DNA of 64,000 nucleotides, taken from the NCBI RefSeq assembly GCF_026094475.1, contig NZ_JAPELL010000002.1, forward strand, positions 248,001-312,000. The letters run 5' to 3'. Positions 1 to 8,844 of this stretch are shown in pieces. Origin of the DNA: Homoserinimonas sedimenticola. Lineage in GTDB: Bacteria; Actinomycetota; Actinomycetes; Actinomycetales; Microbacteriaceae. The number at the start of each line of letters is the position of its first letter. Position 1 is the first letter of the stretch. A program made the position numbers and the translations under genes. The notes beneath the pieces were generated by a model. That model was not told where the DNA came from, did not search any database, and saw only the letters and a program-made list of their open reading frames with translations.

Positions 1-1
1 G

Positions 2-1093
2 ATCCTCGGCCTGCACGCCGAGCTCGAGCGACTGCACCGGCAGCGCGCGGCCACCCCCGAGGAGGCGCGTCGCGCGAACACGGAGCTGCGCAAGCAGATG
101 CGCACCCAGAACAACTACTTTCCCGAGCTCGAGCAAACGGCGGCGAAGCTGCTCGCGGCCGTTGACCACTCGGGGGGACCGCTGTCACAGCGCGTGGCAT
201 CCGATCTGGCTTCTCATCTGGGATTCTCGCTGCACTATGTGAAGGACCTGCCCGCATCAACCCGCTCCGTGACCGATCGCAAGCACGGGCGCATCTATCT
301 GCAGATGAACCCCGGAGGCGACCCGCGCACCTCGCTCCTGCAGGCGCTCGCCGGCCATGTGCTGGGTGTGGGGGAGCCGCGCGACTACGCGGAGTTCCTG
401 CGCCAGCGGGTCGAGACGAACTATCTCGCCGCAGCGCTCATGGTGCCTGAGGCGGGGGCGGTCGAGTTCCTCACGAAAGCGAAGAGCGCCAAGGAACTCT
501 CGGTCGAAGACCTGCGCGACGCCTTCGCGGTCACTTATGAGACGGCGGCGCACCGCTTCACCAACCTCTCCACGGAGCACCTCGGCATCCCCGTGCACTT
601 CCTCAAGGTGCACGAATCGGGCACCATCTCGAAGGCCTACGAGAACGACAACGCCGCATTCCCCACGGATGCTCTGGGTGCCGTAGAGGGACAGGTCGTG
701 TGTCGCCGCTGGAGTGCGCGGCAGGTGTTCGACGTCGACGATCGCTTCAGCCCCTACCACCAGTACACGGACAAGCCCGCGGGCACCTACTGGTGCACCT
801 CGAGCATCCAGACGACCCACCAGGGAGCCTTCTCGGTGAGCGTCGGCACGCCGTTCGCCAACGTCAAGTGGTTCCGCGGACGGGACACGCGGCATCGGCA
901 GGTGTCGTCGTGCCCTGACCCGGCCTGCTGCCGCCGCCCCCCGCAGGATCTCGCCGCCAAGTGGGAGGATCACGCCCTCCCGAGCGCGAGCCTCAACTCC
1001 TCACTGCTCGCCGCAGTGCCCTCCGGCTCCCTGACGGGCATCGAACAGAGCGAGGTGTATGCGTTTCTGGAGTCGCACGCGCCCCGCGACTGA
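2..1093 (+). CDS. ImmA/IrrE-domain transcriptional regulator, RamB/ScfR-like (5' truncated by window)
   Basis: The reading frame is open from the window edge, so the N-terminal helix-turn-helix expected for this family lies outside. What is visible is an IrrE/ImmA-like segment (about residues 35-150 from the internal Met at 98) and a C-terminal DUF2083-like part with a cysteine cluster CPDPACC. This arrangement matches XRE-family short-chain fatty-acid regulators such as RamB, which control glyoxylate-cycle and acetate genes in actinobacteria. No target gene is adjacent: the next gene is convergent pncB. The family call rests on overall pattern, the specific role is inferred. Confidence 0.7.
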   Translation: MLGLHAELERLHRQRAATPEEARRANTELRKQMRTQNNYFPELEQTAAKLLAAVDHSGGPLSQRVASDLASHLGFSLHYVKDLPASTRSVTDRKHGRIYLQMNPGGDPRTSLLQALAGHVLGVGEPRDYAEFLRQRVETNYLAAALMVPEAGAVEFLTKAKSAKELSVEDLRDAFAVTYETAAHRFTNLSTEHLGIPVHFLKVHESGTISKAYENDNAAFPTDALGAVEGQVVCRRWSARQVFDVDDRFSPYHQYTDKPAGTYWCTSSIQTTHQGAFSVSVGTPFANVKWFRGRDTRHRQVSSCPDPACCRRPPQDLAAKWEDHALPSASLNSSLLAAVPSGSLTGIEQSEVYAFLESHAPRD

Positions 1094-1099
1094 GCGCTT

Positions 1100-1230
1100 C
1101 ATCCGCCCGTTTCATCATTCAGGAAGTCGGCCGTCACGAGCCGCCATATGGGCCTCACAAGCCTCAGGGCTCTCCACTCGTCCCATCCGCAACAGCAGGT
1201 TCCTGAATGATGAAAGAACAGGGGCGGATG
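1100..1230. repeat. 131-bp element with imperfect terminal inverted repeats between convergent genes
   Basis: Sixteen bases at 1110-1125 (tttcatcattcaggaa) are perfectly complementary to 1200-1215. Outside them nine more bases pair (catccgccc at 1100-1108 with gggcggatg at 1222-1230), with a bulge of 1 nt on the left and 6 nt on the right. The 74-nt interior has no ORF. It sits between the stops of the regulator and pncB, so it could act as a long bidirectional terminator stem, or be the relic of a small non-autonomous element. No target-site duplication is obvious. Confidence 0.6.
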
Positions 1231-1242
1231 CTGCGGCGAGCG

Positions 1243-2535
1243 CTACACGTAGACGGTGGGCAGCACGGGCTCGCCGCGGCTGAGGCGCGCCGCCTCCGGG
1301 GGCAGCTCGGCCACGGCCGCCGCGCGGTGCTCACGTGCTGCGCGGGTGCCCTCAGCACCGAGATGCTGACGCTCGACCGCGCCATCCACCACGAGTGGCA
1401 CGAGTAGCTCGCGGCCGTCATGCTCGGCGTGGCCGACGTGGATGACCTCGGCCGTCGCAACGCCGTCGACGAGCTGCCGCACGGGGAACTTGCGGCCGCC
1501 GACCGTGCCCTTGAGTGCCGAGCGCTTTGCGACCGAGATCCACTCGCCCGCGGCATCCTGCCGGGCGACGAGCTTGTAGACCATGCCGGAGGCGGGTGAG
1601 CCCGAGCCCGTTACGACCGAGGTGCCGACGCCGAAGGAGTCGACAGGGGAGGCCGCCATGGCCGCGATCGTGTACTCGTCGAGATCACTCGTGACCGTGA
1701 TGCGGGTCTCGGTGGCGCCGAGCGAGTCGAGCTGGGCGCGGACGGCGGCCACCTGCTCGGGCAGGTCCCCGCTGTCGATCCGCACGGCGCCCAGGCCCGT
1801 GCCCGCGACCCGCACAGCCGTCTCGACAGCGCGGCTCACATCGTAGGTGTCGACGAGGAGCGTCGTGCCGGTGCCGAGCGCCTCGACCTGTGCCCGGAAC
1901 GCCTGTTCCTCCGTGTCATGGAGCAGGGTGAAGGAGTGTGCGGCCGTGCCCATCGTCGGTACACCCCACGTGCGCCCCGCCTCGATATTGCTCGTCGCGG
2001 AGAAGCCCGCGATGTAGGCAGCGCGGGCGGCGGCGACGGCACTGCGCTCGCCCGTGCGGCGCGAGCCCATCTCGGCGAGGGGCCGCCCGCCCGCCGCGCT
2101 CACCATGCGGGCGGCGGCGGTCGCGACGGCGGAGTCGTAGTTGAGCACGCTCAGGATGAGGGTCTCGAGCACAACCGCCTCGGCGAAGCCTGCCTCGACG
2201 ACGAGGAGCGGTGACCCGGGAAAAAACACCTCGCCTTCGCGATAGCCGTGGATGCTGCCGCTGAAGCGGTAGTCGGCGAGCCAGTCGAGCGTGGCCTCCG
2301 AGACAATGTGGTGTTCGCGGAGCCACGAGAGTTCCGCCTCCTCGAAGCGGAAGCGCTCGATGAGTTCGAGCAGCCGCCCCGTGCCGGCGAGCACCCCGTA
2401 GCGGCGGGCGCCGGGGAGTCGGCGGGCGAAGGCCTCGAAGACGGAGGGGCGGTCGTGGGTGCCGGCGCGAAGCGCAGCATCCACCATCGTCAGTTCGTAT
2501 TGGTCGGTCAGCAGGGCCGTCGATGCGTCGCTCAC
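1243..2535 (-). CDS. pncB: nicotinate phosphoribosyltransferase
   Basis: Makes nicotinate mononucleotide from nicotinate, PRPP and ATP in the Preiss-Handler branch of NAD salvage. The 430-residue protein opens with the family signature LLTDQYELTM, followed by FEAFARRLP. It contains the phosphoribosyl-binding region around MGSRRTGERS and the C-terminal SALKGTVGGRKFPVRQL segment. Length fits actinobacterial PncB. The GTG start at 2535 lies 6 nt after a -10-like TAGGCT (2547 to 2542), so the mRNA is probably leaderless. It is divergent from murL with only 66 bp between. Confidence 0.93.
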   Translation of the reverse strand: MSDASTALLTDQYELTMVDAALRAGTHDRPSVFEAFARRLPGARRYGVLAGTGRLLELIERFRFEEAELSWLREHHIVSEATLDWLADYRFSGSIHGYREGEVFFPGSPLLVVEAGFAEAVVLETLILSVLNYDSAVATAAARMVSAAGGRPLAEMGSRRTGERSAVAAARAAYIAGFSATSNIEAGRTWGVPTMGTAAHSFTLLHDTEEQAFRAQVEALGTGTTLLVDTYDVSRAVETAVRVAGTGLGAVRIDSGDLPEQVAAVRAQLDSLGATETRITVTSDLDEYTIAAMAASPVDSFGVGTSVVTGSGSPASGMVYKLVARQDAAGEWISVAKRSALKGTVGGRKFPVRQLVDGVATAEVIHVGHAEHDGRELLVPLVVDGAVERQHLGAEGTRAAREHRAAAVAELPPEAARLSRGEPVLPTVYV

Positions 2536-2541
2536 GTCGCC

Positions 2542-2595
2542 AGCCTAGCCTCGCCATCCGAAGCCCAGCCCTGCCCGAAGTGCGTCGATTAGAGT
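2542..2595. promoter_or_regulatory. divergent leaderless promoters of pncB and murL
   Basis: On the minus strand TAGGCT (2547-2542) ends 6 nt before the pncB GTG. On the plus strand TAGAGT (2590-2595) ends 6 nt before the murL GTG at 2602. Both match the actinobacterial TAnnnT -10 at leaderless spacing. No convincing -35 is visible for either. Confidence 0.5.
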
Positions 2596-2601
2596 TCTCC
2601 A

Positions 2602-3984
2602 GTGAGCAATCGAGGGGCGTTCGTGCCGAGCGACTACGGCAGCTTCCGCTTCGTGGGCATCGAGGTCGACGAGGCGAGTGGCGCGATCGACTTCTCCTAT
2701 GAGCTGGCGGGGGCGGATGCCGCGACCCTCCCCTTCGCGGAGCGCATCATGCTCGCCCTGCCCGACGACGGGCGCAACGCCGAGTGGACGGCCGCCCGCG
2801 ACATCCTGCCGCTCCTCGGTGCCGTGCTGGGGCTCAGTTACTACAAGGCGGCGGCGCCGCCGCGCTACGAGATCGCGGTCGACGGGCTCACGGATGCCGG
2901 GGCGATCTTCTTGCGGGAAGCCCTGCGGCACGGGCTCGCGGAGTTCGCATACCGCGCGGGGCTGCCGGCGCTGCTCGAGACCGAGGTCGTCGTCACGGGT
3001 GCGCGGGGGGAGGCCCGAGCATCCGCGGATCTGCCTGTCGAGCGGCTGCACCGCCCACTCGCGCCCGTCGGGGGCGGCAAGGACTCGGTCGTGACGGTCG
3101 AATCGTTGCGGCTCGCGGGGCTCGATGTGACCCAGTTCTCGGTCAAGCCGAACGCGATCATGCGCCGGGTGGCGGAGGCCGCCGAGCTGCCCTTCATCGC
3201 CGCCGACCGCCGGATCGACCCCGCGCTGCTCGAGCTGAATGGGCGGGGAGCCCTCAACGGGCACGTGCCGGTCACGGCCATGAACTCGCTCATCGCGGTC
3301 GCCCAGGCGCGGCTCCTCAGCCTCGGGCCGGTTGTGATGTCGAACGAGAACTCGGCGGCCGAGCCGACCATGGTCTGGAACGGCGAGCCCGTCAACCACC
3401 AGTGGTCGAAGAGCCTCGACGCCGAACTGCTGCTCGCTGCGGCGATCGAGGCGCAGACGGGCGAGCGGGGCGGCTACTTCTCGCTGCTGCGTCCCTTCAC
3501 TGAGCTGAAGATCGCGGGCAAGTTCGCGGCGACTGACCGCTACGACCACGCGATCGTCAGCTGCAATCGCGCCTTCCGCCTCTCGGGGGCCGAACCGGGC
3601 TGGTGCGGCGAGTGCGCCAAGTGCCAGTTCGTCTTCCTGGTCCTCTCGCCATTCATGTCGCGCGAGCGTCTTGTCGGCATCATTGGCACCGACATGTTCG
3701 AGACCCCGGCTCTCGTCGACGGTTTCGCTTCCCTGCTCGGCATCGACGCCCACAAGCCCTTCGAGTGCGTGGGCGAGGAGGCCGAGTCGACCGTCGCCAT
3801 GAGCCTCGCGGCGCGCTCGGCCGAGTGGGGGCAGAGCGCCGTCGTTCGTGCCATGGTCGAGCGCGCGCCCGAGCTGCTTGACGGTGACCCGGCGCTCGAG
3901 GCCTCCCTCTTCTCCGACCGCGAGGCGCCCACCATCCCGGCGATCTACTCGTCGGCCCGCAACGTGCTCGGGGCGCGATCGTGA
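2602..3984 (+). CDS. murL: UDP-N-acetyl-alpha-D-muramoyl-L-alanyl-L-glutamate epimerase
   Basis: Together with MurD2 this provides the alternative route to D-Glu in peptidoglycan: MurD2 joins L-Glu to UDP-MurNAc-L-Ala and MurL epimerises that terminal L-Glu, using ATP, so neither free D-Glu from racemase MurI nor canonical MurD is needed. Seen in the 460-residue protein: the nucleotide-binding loop PVGGGKDSVVTVESLRLAG, the segment MSNENSAAEPTMVWNG, and the Cys-rich WCGECAKCQFVFLVLSPFM. The GTG start is 6 nt after TAGAGT. Its stop overlaps the GTG of murD2 by 4 nt, indicating translational coupling. The pathway is known from Xanthomonas and occurs in some actinobacteria. Confidence 0.9.
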   Translation: MSNRGAFVPSDYGSFRFVGIEVDEASGAIDFSYELAGADAATLPFAERIMLALPDDGRNAEWTAARDILPLLGAVLGLSYYKAAAPPRYEIAVDGLTDAGAIFLREALRHGLAEFAYRAGLPALLETEVVVTGARGEARASADLPVERLHRPLAPVGGGKDSVVTVESLRLAGLDVTQFSVKPNAIMRRVAEAAELPFIAADRRIDPALLELNGRGALNGHVPVTAMNSLIAVAQARLLSLGPVVMSNENSAAEPTMVWNGEPVNHQWSKSLDAELLLAAAIEAQTGERGGYFSLLRPFTELKIAGKFAATDRYDHAIVSCNRAFRLSGAEPGWCGECAKCQFVFLVLSPFMSRERLVGIIGTDMFETPALVDGFASLLGIDAHKPFECVGEEAESTVAMSLAARSAEWGQSAVVRAMVERAPELLDGDPALEASLFSDREAPTIPAIYSSARNVLGARS

Positions 3985-5315
3985 GCGTGGATGCCGCGTT
4001 CCGCGGTCGGCGCGTGCTCATCGTCGGCACGGGGCGCGAGGGGCAGGCGGTGGCCTCACTCGCGGAGCCCATCGCGGCATCCGTTGTCGCCTACACGGAC
4101 GACGATTCCGGGGTCGCCGCCTGGCGGGAGGCCTGGGGCGAGCTGGTGCCCGTGCACGTGCGCGCGGTCGAGGGAGGGTTCGACCTGGTCGTCGTGTCGC
4201 CCGGCGTGAGCCCGCGGCATCCGCTGCTTCAACGGGTGCGCGAGGCGGGCATTCCCGTGACGACGGGCACGAGCCTGTGGCTTGGCGAGCATGCGCGTGA
4301 GACCGTCGCGGTGACGGGCAGCAAGGGCAAGAGCACCACGAGCAGCCTCATCCACCACCTCGAGCAGGCGCTGCACGGGCCCGCCGTGCTCGGCGGCAAC
4401 ATAGGGGTGCCGCTGCTCGCGATGCCGGAATCGCCGCGCTACGTCGTCGAGCTGTCGAGCTACCAGTGCGCGGGGCTCGCGGTCTCGCCCGATACGGCAG
4501 TGCTGACCTCGCTGTTTCCCGAACATCTCGACTGGCACGGCAGCGAGCAGGCCTACTATCGCGACAAGCTCAACCTTGTCGCGCACCGCCCGCGCCGGGT
4601 GATCGTCAACGCGACGGATGGCCGCCTGCTCGCGGAGCTCACGACGCGGCAGCCCATGCTCGCCCCCGAGCTTGTGGGGCTCGACGAGAGCTTCCACGTC
4701 GCGGACGGGTGGTTCATGAAGGGCCGCGAGCGCCTCTTTGAGCGTGACCGGCTACCGCTCAAGGGGGAGCACAACGCCATCAACGCGTGCCTCGCGCTCG
4801 CCGCGATCGACCGCGACGGCCTCGACATCGTCGGCGCGCGCGGGGAGATCGCACGCGCACTGGCGGGCTTCGCGCCGCTCGAGCACCGGCTCGAGGAGAT
4901 CCCGGATGCCTCTGGCCTCACCTTCGTCGACGACTCCCTGTCGACCAGCCCCTACGCGGCGATCGAGGCGATGCGGGCCTTCGCGGGGGCGCCCCTCACG
5001 CTTCTCGTGGGCGGGGCTGACCGGGGGGTGGATTACTCGCCCCTCGCGGAACATCTGGCGAAGCATCCGATCGCGGCCGTCGTCGGGCTTCCGGGCAGCG
5101 GGGAGAAGTTGGCGCGGCTCATGCCCTCGGGACAGCACACGGTTGTCGCCTCCGACATGAGGGAGGCGGTGGGCCTTGCGCGCGAGCTGACTCCCCAGGG
5201 TGGCGTCGTGCTGCTCTCGCCCGCCGCGCCGAGCTATGGCATTTACCGCAACTTTGCGGAGCGGGCGGCGGACTTCCGTTCGGCGATCGCAGCCACCGGA
5301 GAGAACTCGGACTGA
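3981..5315 (+). CDS. murD2: UDP-N-acetylmuramoyl-L-alanine--L-glutamate ligase
   Basis: Mur ligase of 444 residues. It has an N-terminal Rossmann-like domain beginning GRRVLIVGTGREG, the central ATP-binding loop VTGSKGKSTTSSLIHHL near residue 110, the conserved EHLDWHGS, and a C-terminal domain with DDSLSTSP and LSPAAPSYGIYRNFAERA. It is shorter and more divergent than ordinary MurD. The direct overlap with murL is the main reason for choosing the L-glutamate-adding MurD2 rather than D-Glu-adding MurD. Cytoplasmic. The FAD-protein gene follows after 3 nt, so the three genes are probably one operon. Confidence 0.85.
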   Translation: MSVDAAFRGRRVLIVGTGREGQAVASLAEPIAASVVAYTDDDSGVAAWREAWGELVPVHVRAVEGGFDLVVVSPGVSPRHPLLQRVREAGIPVTTGTSLWLGEHARETVAVTGSKGKSTTSSLIHHLEQALHGPAVLGGNIGVPLLAMPESPRYVVELSSYQCAGLAVSPDTAVLTSLFPEHLDWHGSEQAYYRDKLNLVAHRPRRVIVNATDGRLLAELTTRQPMLAPELVGLDESFHVADGWFMKGRERLFERDRLPLKGEHNAINACLALAAIDRDGLDIVGARGEIARALAGFAPLEHRLEEIPDASGLTFVDDSLSTSPYAAIEAMRAFAGAPLTLLVGGADRGVDYSPLAEHLAKHPIAAVVGLPGSGEKLARLMPSGQHTVVASDMREAVGLARELTPQGGVVLLSPAAPSYGIYRNFAERAADFRSAIAATGENSD

Positions 5316-5318
5316 GCG

Positions 5319-6566
5319 ATGGACGCCCGGGCCCTCGAGACGACCTGCTGCATCGCGGGTGGGGGTCCGGCCGGGCTCATGTTGGGACTGCTGCTCGCGA
5401 GGGCGGGAGTTGATGTTGTCGTGCTCGAGAAGCATGACGACTTCCTCCGCGACTTCCGCGGCGACACGATCCACCCCTCCACGATCGACCTGCTCGACGA
5501 ACTGGGGCTGCAGGAGGCCTTCTTGCGGCTGCCCCACACTCGCGTGGAGACCCTCGACGTCGTCGTCGCGGGCAACCGGATTACCCCCATCGACTTCAGG
5601 ACCCTTCGCGGTGGAACCCGCTTCCTCGCCCTCATGCCCCAGTGGGACTTCCTGGACTTCATCGCGCGTGAGGCGGCGCGGCTGCCCCACTTCAGGCTCA
5701 TCAAGGGGGCGAAGGTGACGGGTCTGCGACGGAAGTGGGGGCGCGTCGTGGGGGTGACGGCGCGGGGGAGCGAGGGTGAATTCACGGTGAGGGCTCACCT
5801 CACTGTCGCTGCGGATGGCCGCGGTTCCGTCGTCCGGCGCTCCGCGGGCCTGCCGGTCGCGGAGTTCGGCGTCGCCGTCGATGTGCTGTGGTTCCACCTC
5901 CCGACGGTGGGGGAGGTGCGGCACACGCTCGCCTACATGGATGGGCGCTCGGTCGTGCTGACGATCCCGCGCGACGGCTATTTCCAGGCCGGCATGATCA
6001 TCCCCAAGGGTGCTTTCACCTCGATGCAGGAGGAGGGCTTGGCGGCCTTCCAGCGTCGCCTTGCCGAGACGGCGTCCGTTCTGGCGCCCGTCGTGGGTTC
6101 TCTCGAGTCGTGGAGTCAGGTCAAGCTCCTGACGGTGCAGGTCAATCGACTTCGTCGCTGGTATGCCCCGGGGCTGCTGTGCATCGGCGACGCGGCCCAC
6201 GCCATGTCGCCCGCCTTCGGTGTCGGTGTGAACTACGCGATCCAGGATGCCGTCGCGACCGCCAACCTCCTCGCCGCCGGTCTGCGAGGCGGCACCGTCA
6301 CCACTCGCGAGCTGCTTGCGGTGCAGAGGCGGCGTCTGCCCGCCGTGCGCATCATGCAGCCGCTACAACTGCAGCTGCACCGCCGTATCGCAAAACCCGG
6401 CTCCGGCTTCCGCCTGCCCCACCCGCTGCCCCCGGGGCCCGCGCTCGCGCTGCGGCTCGTGCTGCCGCTCGCCCGGGGGTTGACGGCGAGGCTCGTGGGC
6501 CGTGGCATCCGCCCTGAGCACATCTCGCCCGAGCTGCGGCGCCTCTTCGAGAGCGTGGGAGGATAG
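5319..6566 (+). CDS. FAD-dependent monooxygenase/oxidoreductase, UbiH/PHBH superfamily
   Basis: Class A flavoprotein of 415 residues. The dinucleotide fold [17 protein letters not shown] is at the N terminus with [10 protein letters not shown], the DG motif [15 protein letters not shown] lies near residue 170, and the GD motif [16 protein letters not shown] near 290. These define FAD and NAD(P)H binding. The substrate is not predictable. It starts 3 nt after murD2 and ends 4 nt before rph, so it lies in the murL-murD2 operon, yet no role in wall synthesis is known for this family. Confidence 0.8.
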   Translation: MDARALETTCCIAGGGPAGLMLGLLLARAGVDVVVLEKHDDFLRDFRGDTIHPSTIDLLDELGLQEAFLRLPHTRVETLDVVVAGNRITPIDFRTLRGGTRFLALMPQWDFLDFIAREAARLPHFRLIKGAKVTGLRRKWGRVVGVTARGSEGEFTVRAHLTVAADGRGSVVRRSAGLPVAEFGVAVDVLWFHLPTVGEVRHTLAYMDGRSVVLTIPRDGYFQAGMIIPKGAFTSMQEEGLAAFQRRLAETASVLAPVVGSLESWSQVKLLTVQVNRLRRWYAPGLLCIGDAAHAMSPAFGVGVNYAIQDAVATANLLAAGLRGGTVTTRELLAVQRRRLPAVRIMQPLQLQLHRRIAKPGSGFRLPHPLPPGPALALRLVLPLARGLTARLVGRGIRPEHISPELRRLFESVGG

Positions 6567-6570
6567 CCGG

Positions 6571-7314
6571 ATGACTGAGCTCAGCACGCACCTCCGCATC
6601 GACTCCCGCACCCCCGACCAGCTTCGCCCCGTCACTTTCGAGCGCGGGTGGAGCAAGCAGGCCGAGGGTAGCTGCCTCGTGAGCTTCGGCGACACGAAGG
6701 TGCTGTGCACGGCCTCCTTCACGAACGGGGTGCCGCGCTGGATGACGGGCAAGGGCAAGGGCTGGGTCACGGCCGAGTACTCGATGCTGCCCCGCTCGAC
6801 CAACAGCCGCAACGACCGCGAGTCGGTCAAGGGCAAGATCGGCGGCCGCACGCACGAGATCTCGCGCCTCATCGGCCGCAGCCTTCGCGCCGTGGTTGAC
6901 ATGAAGGCGCTGGGCGAGAACACGATCATGATCGACTGCGACGTGCTGCAGGCGGATGGCGGCACCCGCACGGCCGCGATCACGGGCGCGTATGTTGCGC
7001 TCGCCGACGCGCTCGCCTGGGGCAAGGACAACAAGTTCATCGCGCAGAAGGCGAACCCCCTGAGCGACAGCGTCGCGGCCGTCTCGGTCGGCATCATCGA
7101 CGGCGTGCCCATGCTCGACCTCGCCTACACGGAGGACGTGCGCGCGGGCACCGACATGAACGTCGTCGCGACGGGCGGCGGCAAGTTCATCGAGGTGCAG
7201 GGCACGGCCGAGGGTGTGCCCTTCGACCGCTCCGAGCTCGACGCCCTTCTCGACCTCGCCCTCGCGGGCACGGCGGAGCTCACGACGCTGCAGCGGGCGG
7301 CTCTCGAGCGCTAG
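6571..7314 (+). CDS. rph: ribonuclease PH
   Basis: Phosphorolytic 3'-5' exoribonuclease that trims tRNA 3' ends. The 247-residue protein begins at the ATG at 6571, which restores the standard family N terminus; the longer frame from 6502 only reads through the preceding gene. Diagnostic segments are [30 protein letters not shown], the R-rich [18 protein letters not shown] and [19 protein letters not shown]. The next gene, rdgB, starts 9 nt downstream; the rph-rdgB order is common in actinobacteria. Confidence 0.95.
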   Translation: MTELSTHLRIDSRTPDQLRPVTFERGWSKQAEGSCLVSFGDTKVLCTASFTNGVPRWMTGKGKGWVTAEYSMLPRSTNSRNDRESVKGKIGGRTHEISRLIGRSLRAVVDMKALGENTIMIDCDVLQADGGTRTAAITGAYVALADALAWGKDNKFIAQKANPLSDSVAAVSVGIIDGVPMLDLAYTEDVRAGTDMNVVATGGGKFIEVQGTAEGVPFDRSELDALLDLALAGTAELTTLQRAALER

Positions 7315-7323
7315 CCTCGAGGC

Positions 7324-7905
7324 ATGACCCGCACTCTCGTCCTCGCCACCCACAACGCCCATAAGGTCACAGAGCTTCGGCGCATCCTCGGCGCCCAGCT
7401 CGACGGGATCGAGCTCGTCGGCTACGACGGCCCCGAGCCGGTCGAGGATGGCGACACCTTCGAGGCAAACGCGCTCATCAAGGCGCGGGCCGCCTATGAG
7501 CACACGGGCCTGCCGTCGATCGCGGATGACTCGGGCATCTGTGTCGATGCGCTGGGGGGCGAGCCGGGCATCCGTTCCGCCCGCTACGCGGGGACGCGCG
7601 ACGACAAAGACAACTATCGGCTGCTGCTGAAGAACCTGGGCGACAACTCAGACCGCAGCGCCGACTTCATGTGCGCCGCGGCTTTCGTCGATGGGGAGAG
7701 CGAGTTCGTGGAGCTGGGCGTGTGGACGGGCACGATCCTGCACGAGCCCGTCGGTGCGGGCGGCTTCGGCTATGACCCGATCTTCCGCCCGGAGGGCCTC
7801 GAGGTCGCCTCGGCGGAGTTGAGCCCCGACGAGAAGAACGCCATCAGCCACCGCTCGCGCGCGTTCGGGGCCCTGATGCCCCGCATCCGCGAGCACCTGC
7901 TCTGA
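7324..7905 (+). CDS. rdgB: non-canonical purine NTP pyrophosphatase (XTP/dITP diphosphatase)
   Basis: Removes XTP, ITP and dITP from nucleotide pools. The 193-residue HAM1/RdgB protein shows LATHNAHKVTELRRIL at the N terminus, the active-site region IADDSGICVDALGG with GIRSARYAG, the substrate loop GAGGFGYDPIF and the C-terminal SHRSRAF. It follows rph. A TAGCCT (7312-7317) lies 6 nt before its ATG, so besides read-through it may have its own leaderless promoter. Confidence 0.95.
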   Translation: MTRTLVLATHNAHKVTELRRILGAQLDGIELVGYDGPEPVEDGDTFEANALIKARAAYEHTGLPSIADDSGICVDALGGEPGIRSARYAGTRDDKDNYRLLLKNLGDNSDRSADFMCAAAFVDGESEFVELGVWTGTILHEPVGAGGFGYDPIFRPEGLEVASAELSPDEKNAISHRSRAFGALMPRIREHLL

Positions 7906-7932
7906 CGGGATGCGCATAGGCACGCCGTGATC

Positions 7933-7938
7933 TAAGGT
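7933..7938 (+). promoter_or_regulatory. -10 element of the metal-importer operon, leaderless
   Basis: TAAGGT ends 6 nt before the ATG at 7945. No clear -35 and no recognisable MntR or Zur box could be made out in the 39-bp gap. Confidence 0.4.
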
Positions 7939-7944
7939 TTCGGT

Positions 7945-8844
7945 ATGCCGAAAGCCGCACGCGTGCTCACGCTCGCCGTCTGCCTCGCTCTCGTCGGATG
8001 CTCGACCGCGACGCCCGAGGAGAGGGACAAGCCCCTCGTGCTCACGACCTTCACGGTCATCGCCGACATGGTGAAGGTTGTGGGTGGTGACGCGGTCGAC
8101 GTGGAGTCGATCACCAAGGTGGGGGCTGAGATCCACGGCTACGAGCCCACCCCCTCGGACCTGCGGAACGCGGCATCCGCCGATCTGATCGTCGACAACG
8201 GCCTGGGCCTCGAGCGCTGGTTCGAGCAGTTCGTGGAGCGTATCGATGTGCCCCACGCCGTGCTGAGCGAGGCAATCGACCCGATCGACATCAGCGGGGG
8301 CGAGTATGAGGGGCGCCCGAATCCGCACGCATGGATGTCGCCCATCGCCGGGCAGGAGTACGTGACGGCGATCGAGGAGGCCCTGAGCGAGCTTGTCCCG
8401 GAGGAGGCCGAGGCGTTCCGGGAGCGGGCGAACGAGTACCGCGCGCAACTACAGGAGCTCGCGGCGGAGCTGCAGGCGGTCGTGGATGAGCTGCCCGAGG
8501 AGCGACGCGTGCTCGTCACCTGCGAGGGTGCCTTCAGCTACCTCGCGCGGGACATGGGTCTCGAGGAGGGGTACCTCTGGCCCGTCAACAGCGACGTCGA
8601 GGGCACGCCGCAGCAGGTGAGGGGCGCGATCGAGCTCGTGCGGGAGAACGATGTGCCCGCCGTGTTCTGCGAGACCACCGTGAGCGATAGCGCGATGCGT
8701 CAGGTCGCCGAGGAGTCGGGGGCTCGTTTCGCTGGCGCCCTCTACGTCGACTCCCTGAGCGAGCCGGATGGCCCCGTGCCCAGCTACCTCGACCTGCTGA
8801 GGCACGACATCGAGGTCATCGCGGAGGGACTGTCGGGTGAGTGA
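7945..8844 (+). CDS. metal ABC transporter substrate-binding lipoprotein, manganese-type
   Basis: Cluster A-I binding protein (TroA/MntA/ZnuA family) of 299 residues, anchored as a lipoprotein: signal peptide with lipobox LVGC, Cys19. Likely metal ligands are His64 (IHGYEP), His128 (NPHAWMSP), Glu194 (CEGAFSY) and Asp269 (YVDSLS). A His-His-Glu-Asp set without a His-rich loop is typical of Mn/Fe binders rather than zinc binders. It is the first gene of a four-gene overlapping operon with an ATPase, a permease and an MntR-type regulator, which supports manganese. Metal choice is an inference. Confidence 0.85.
   Translation: MPKAARVLTLAVCLALVGCSTATPEERDKPLVLTTFTVIADMVKVVGGDAVDVESITKVGAEIHGYEPTPSDLRNAASADLIVDNGLGLERWFEQFVERIDVPHAVLSEAIDPIDISGGEYEGRPNPHAWMSPIAGQEYVTAIEEALSELVPEEAEAFRERANEYRAQLQELAAELQAVVDELPEERRVLVTCEGAFSYLARDMGLEEGYLWPVNSDVEGTPQQVRGAIELVRENDVPAVFCETTVSDSAMRQVAEESGARFAGALYVDSLSEPDGPVPSYLDLLRHDIEVIAEGLSGE

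Noticed and set aside
2545-3753. 402-residue minus-strand ORF opposite murL
   Set aside because: Antisense shadow of murL without recognisable domains and with biased composition.
4752-6200. 482-residue minus-strand ORF across murD2 and the FAD gene
   Set aside because: It spans two convincing plus-strand genes and has no motifs.
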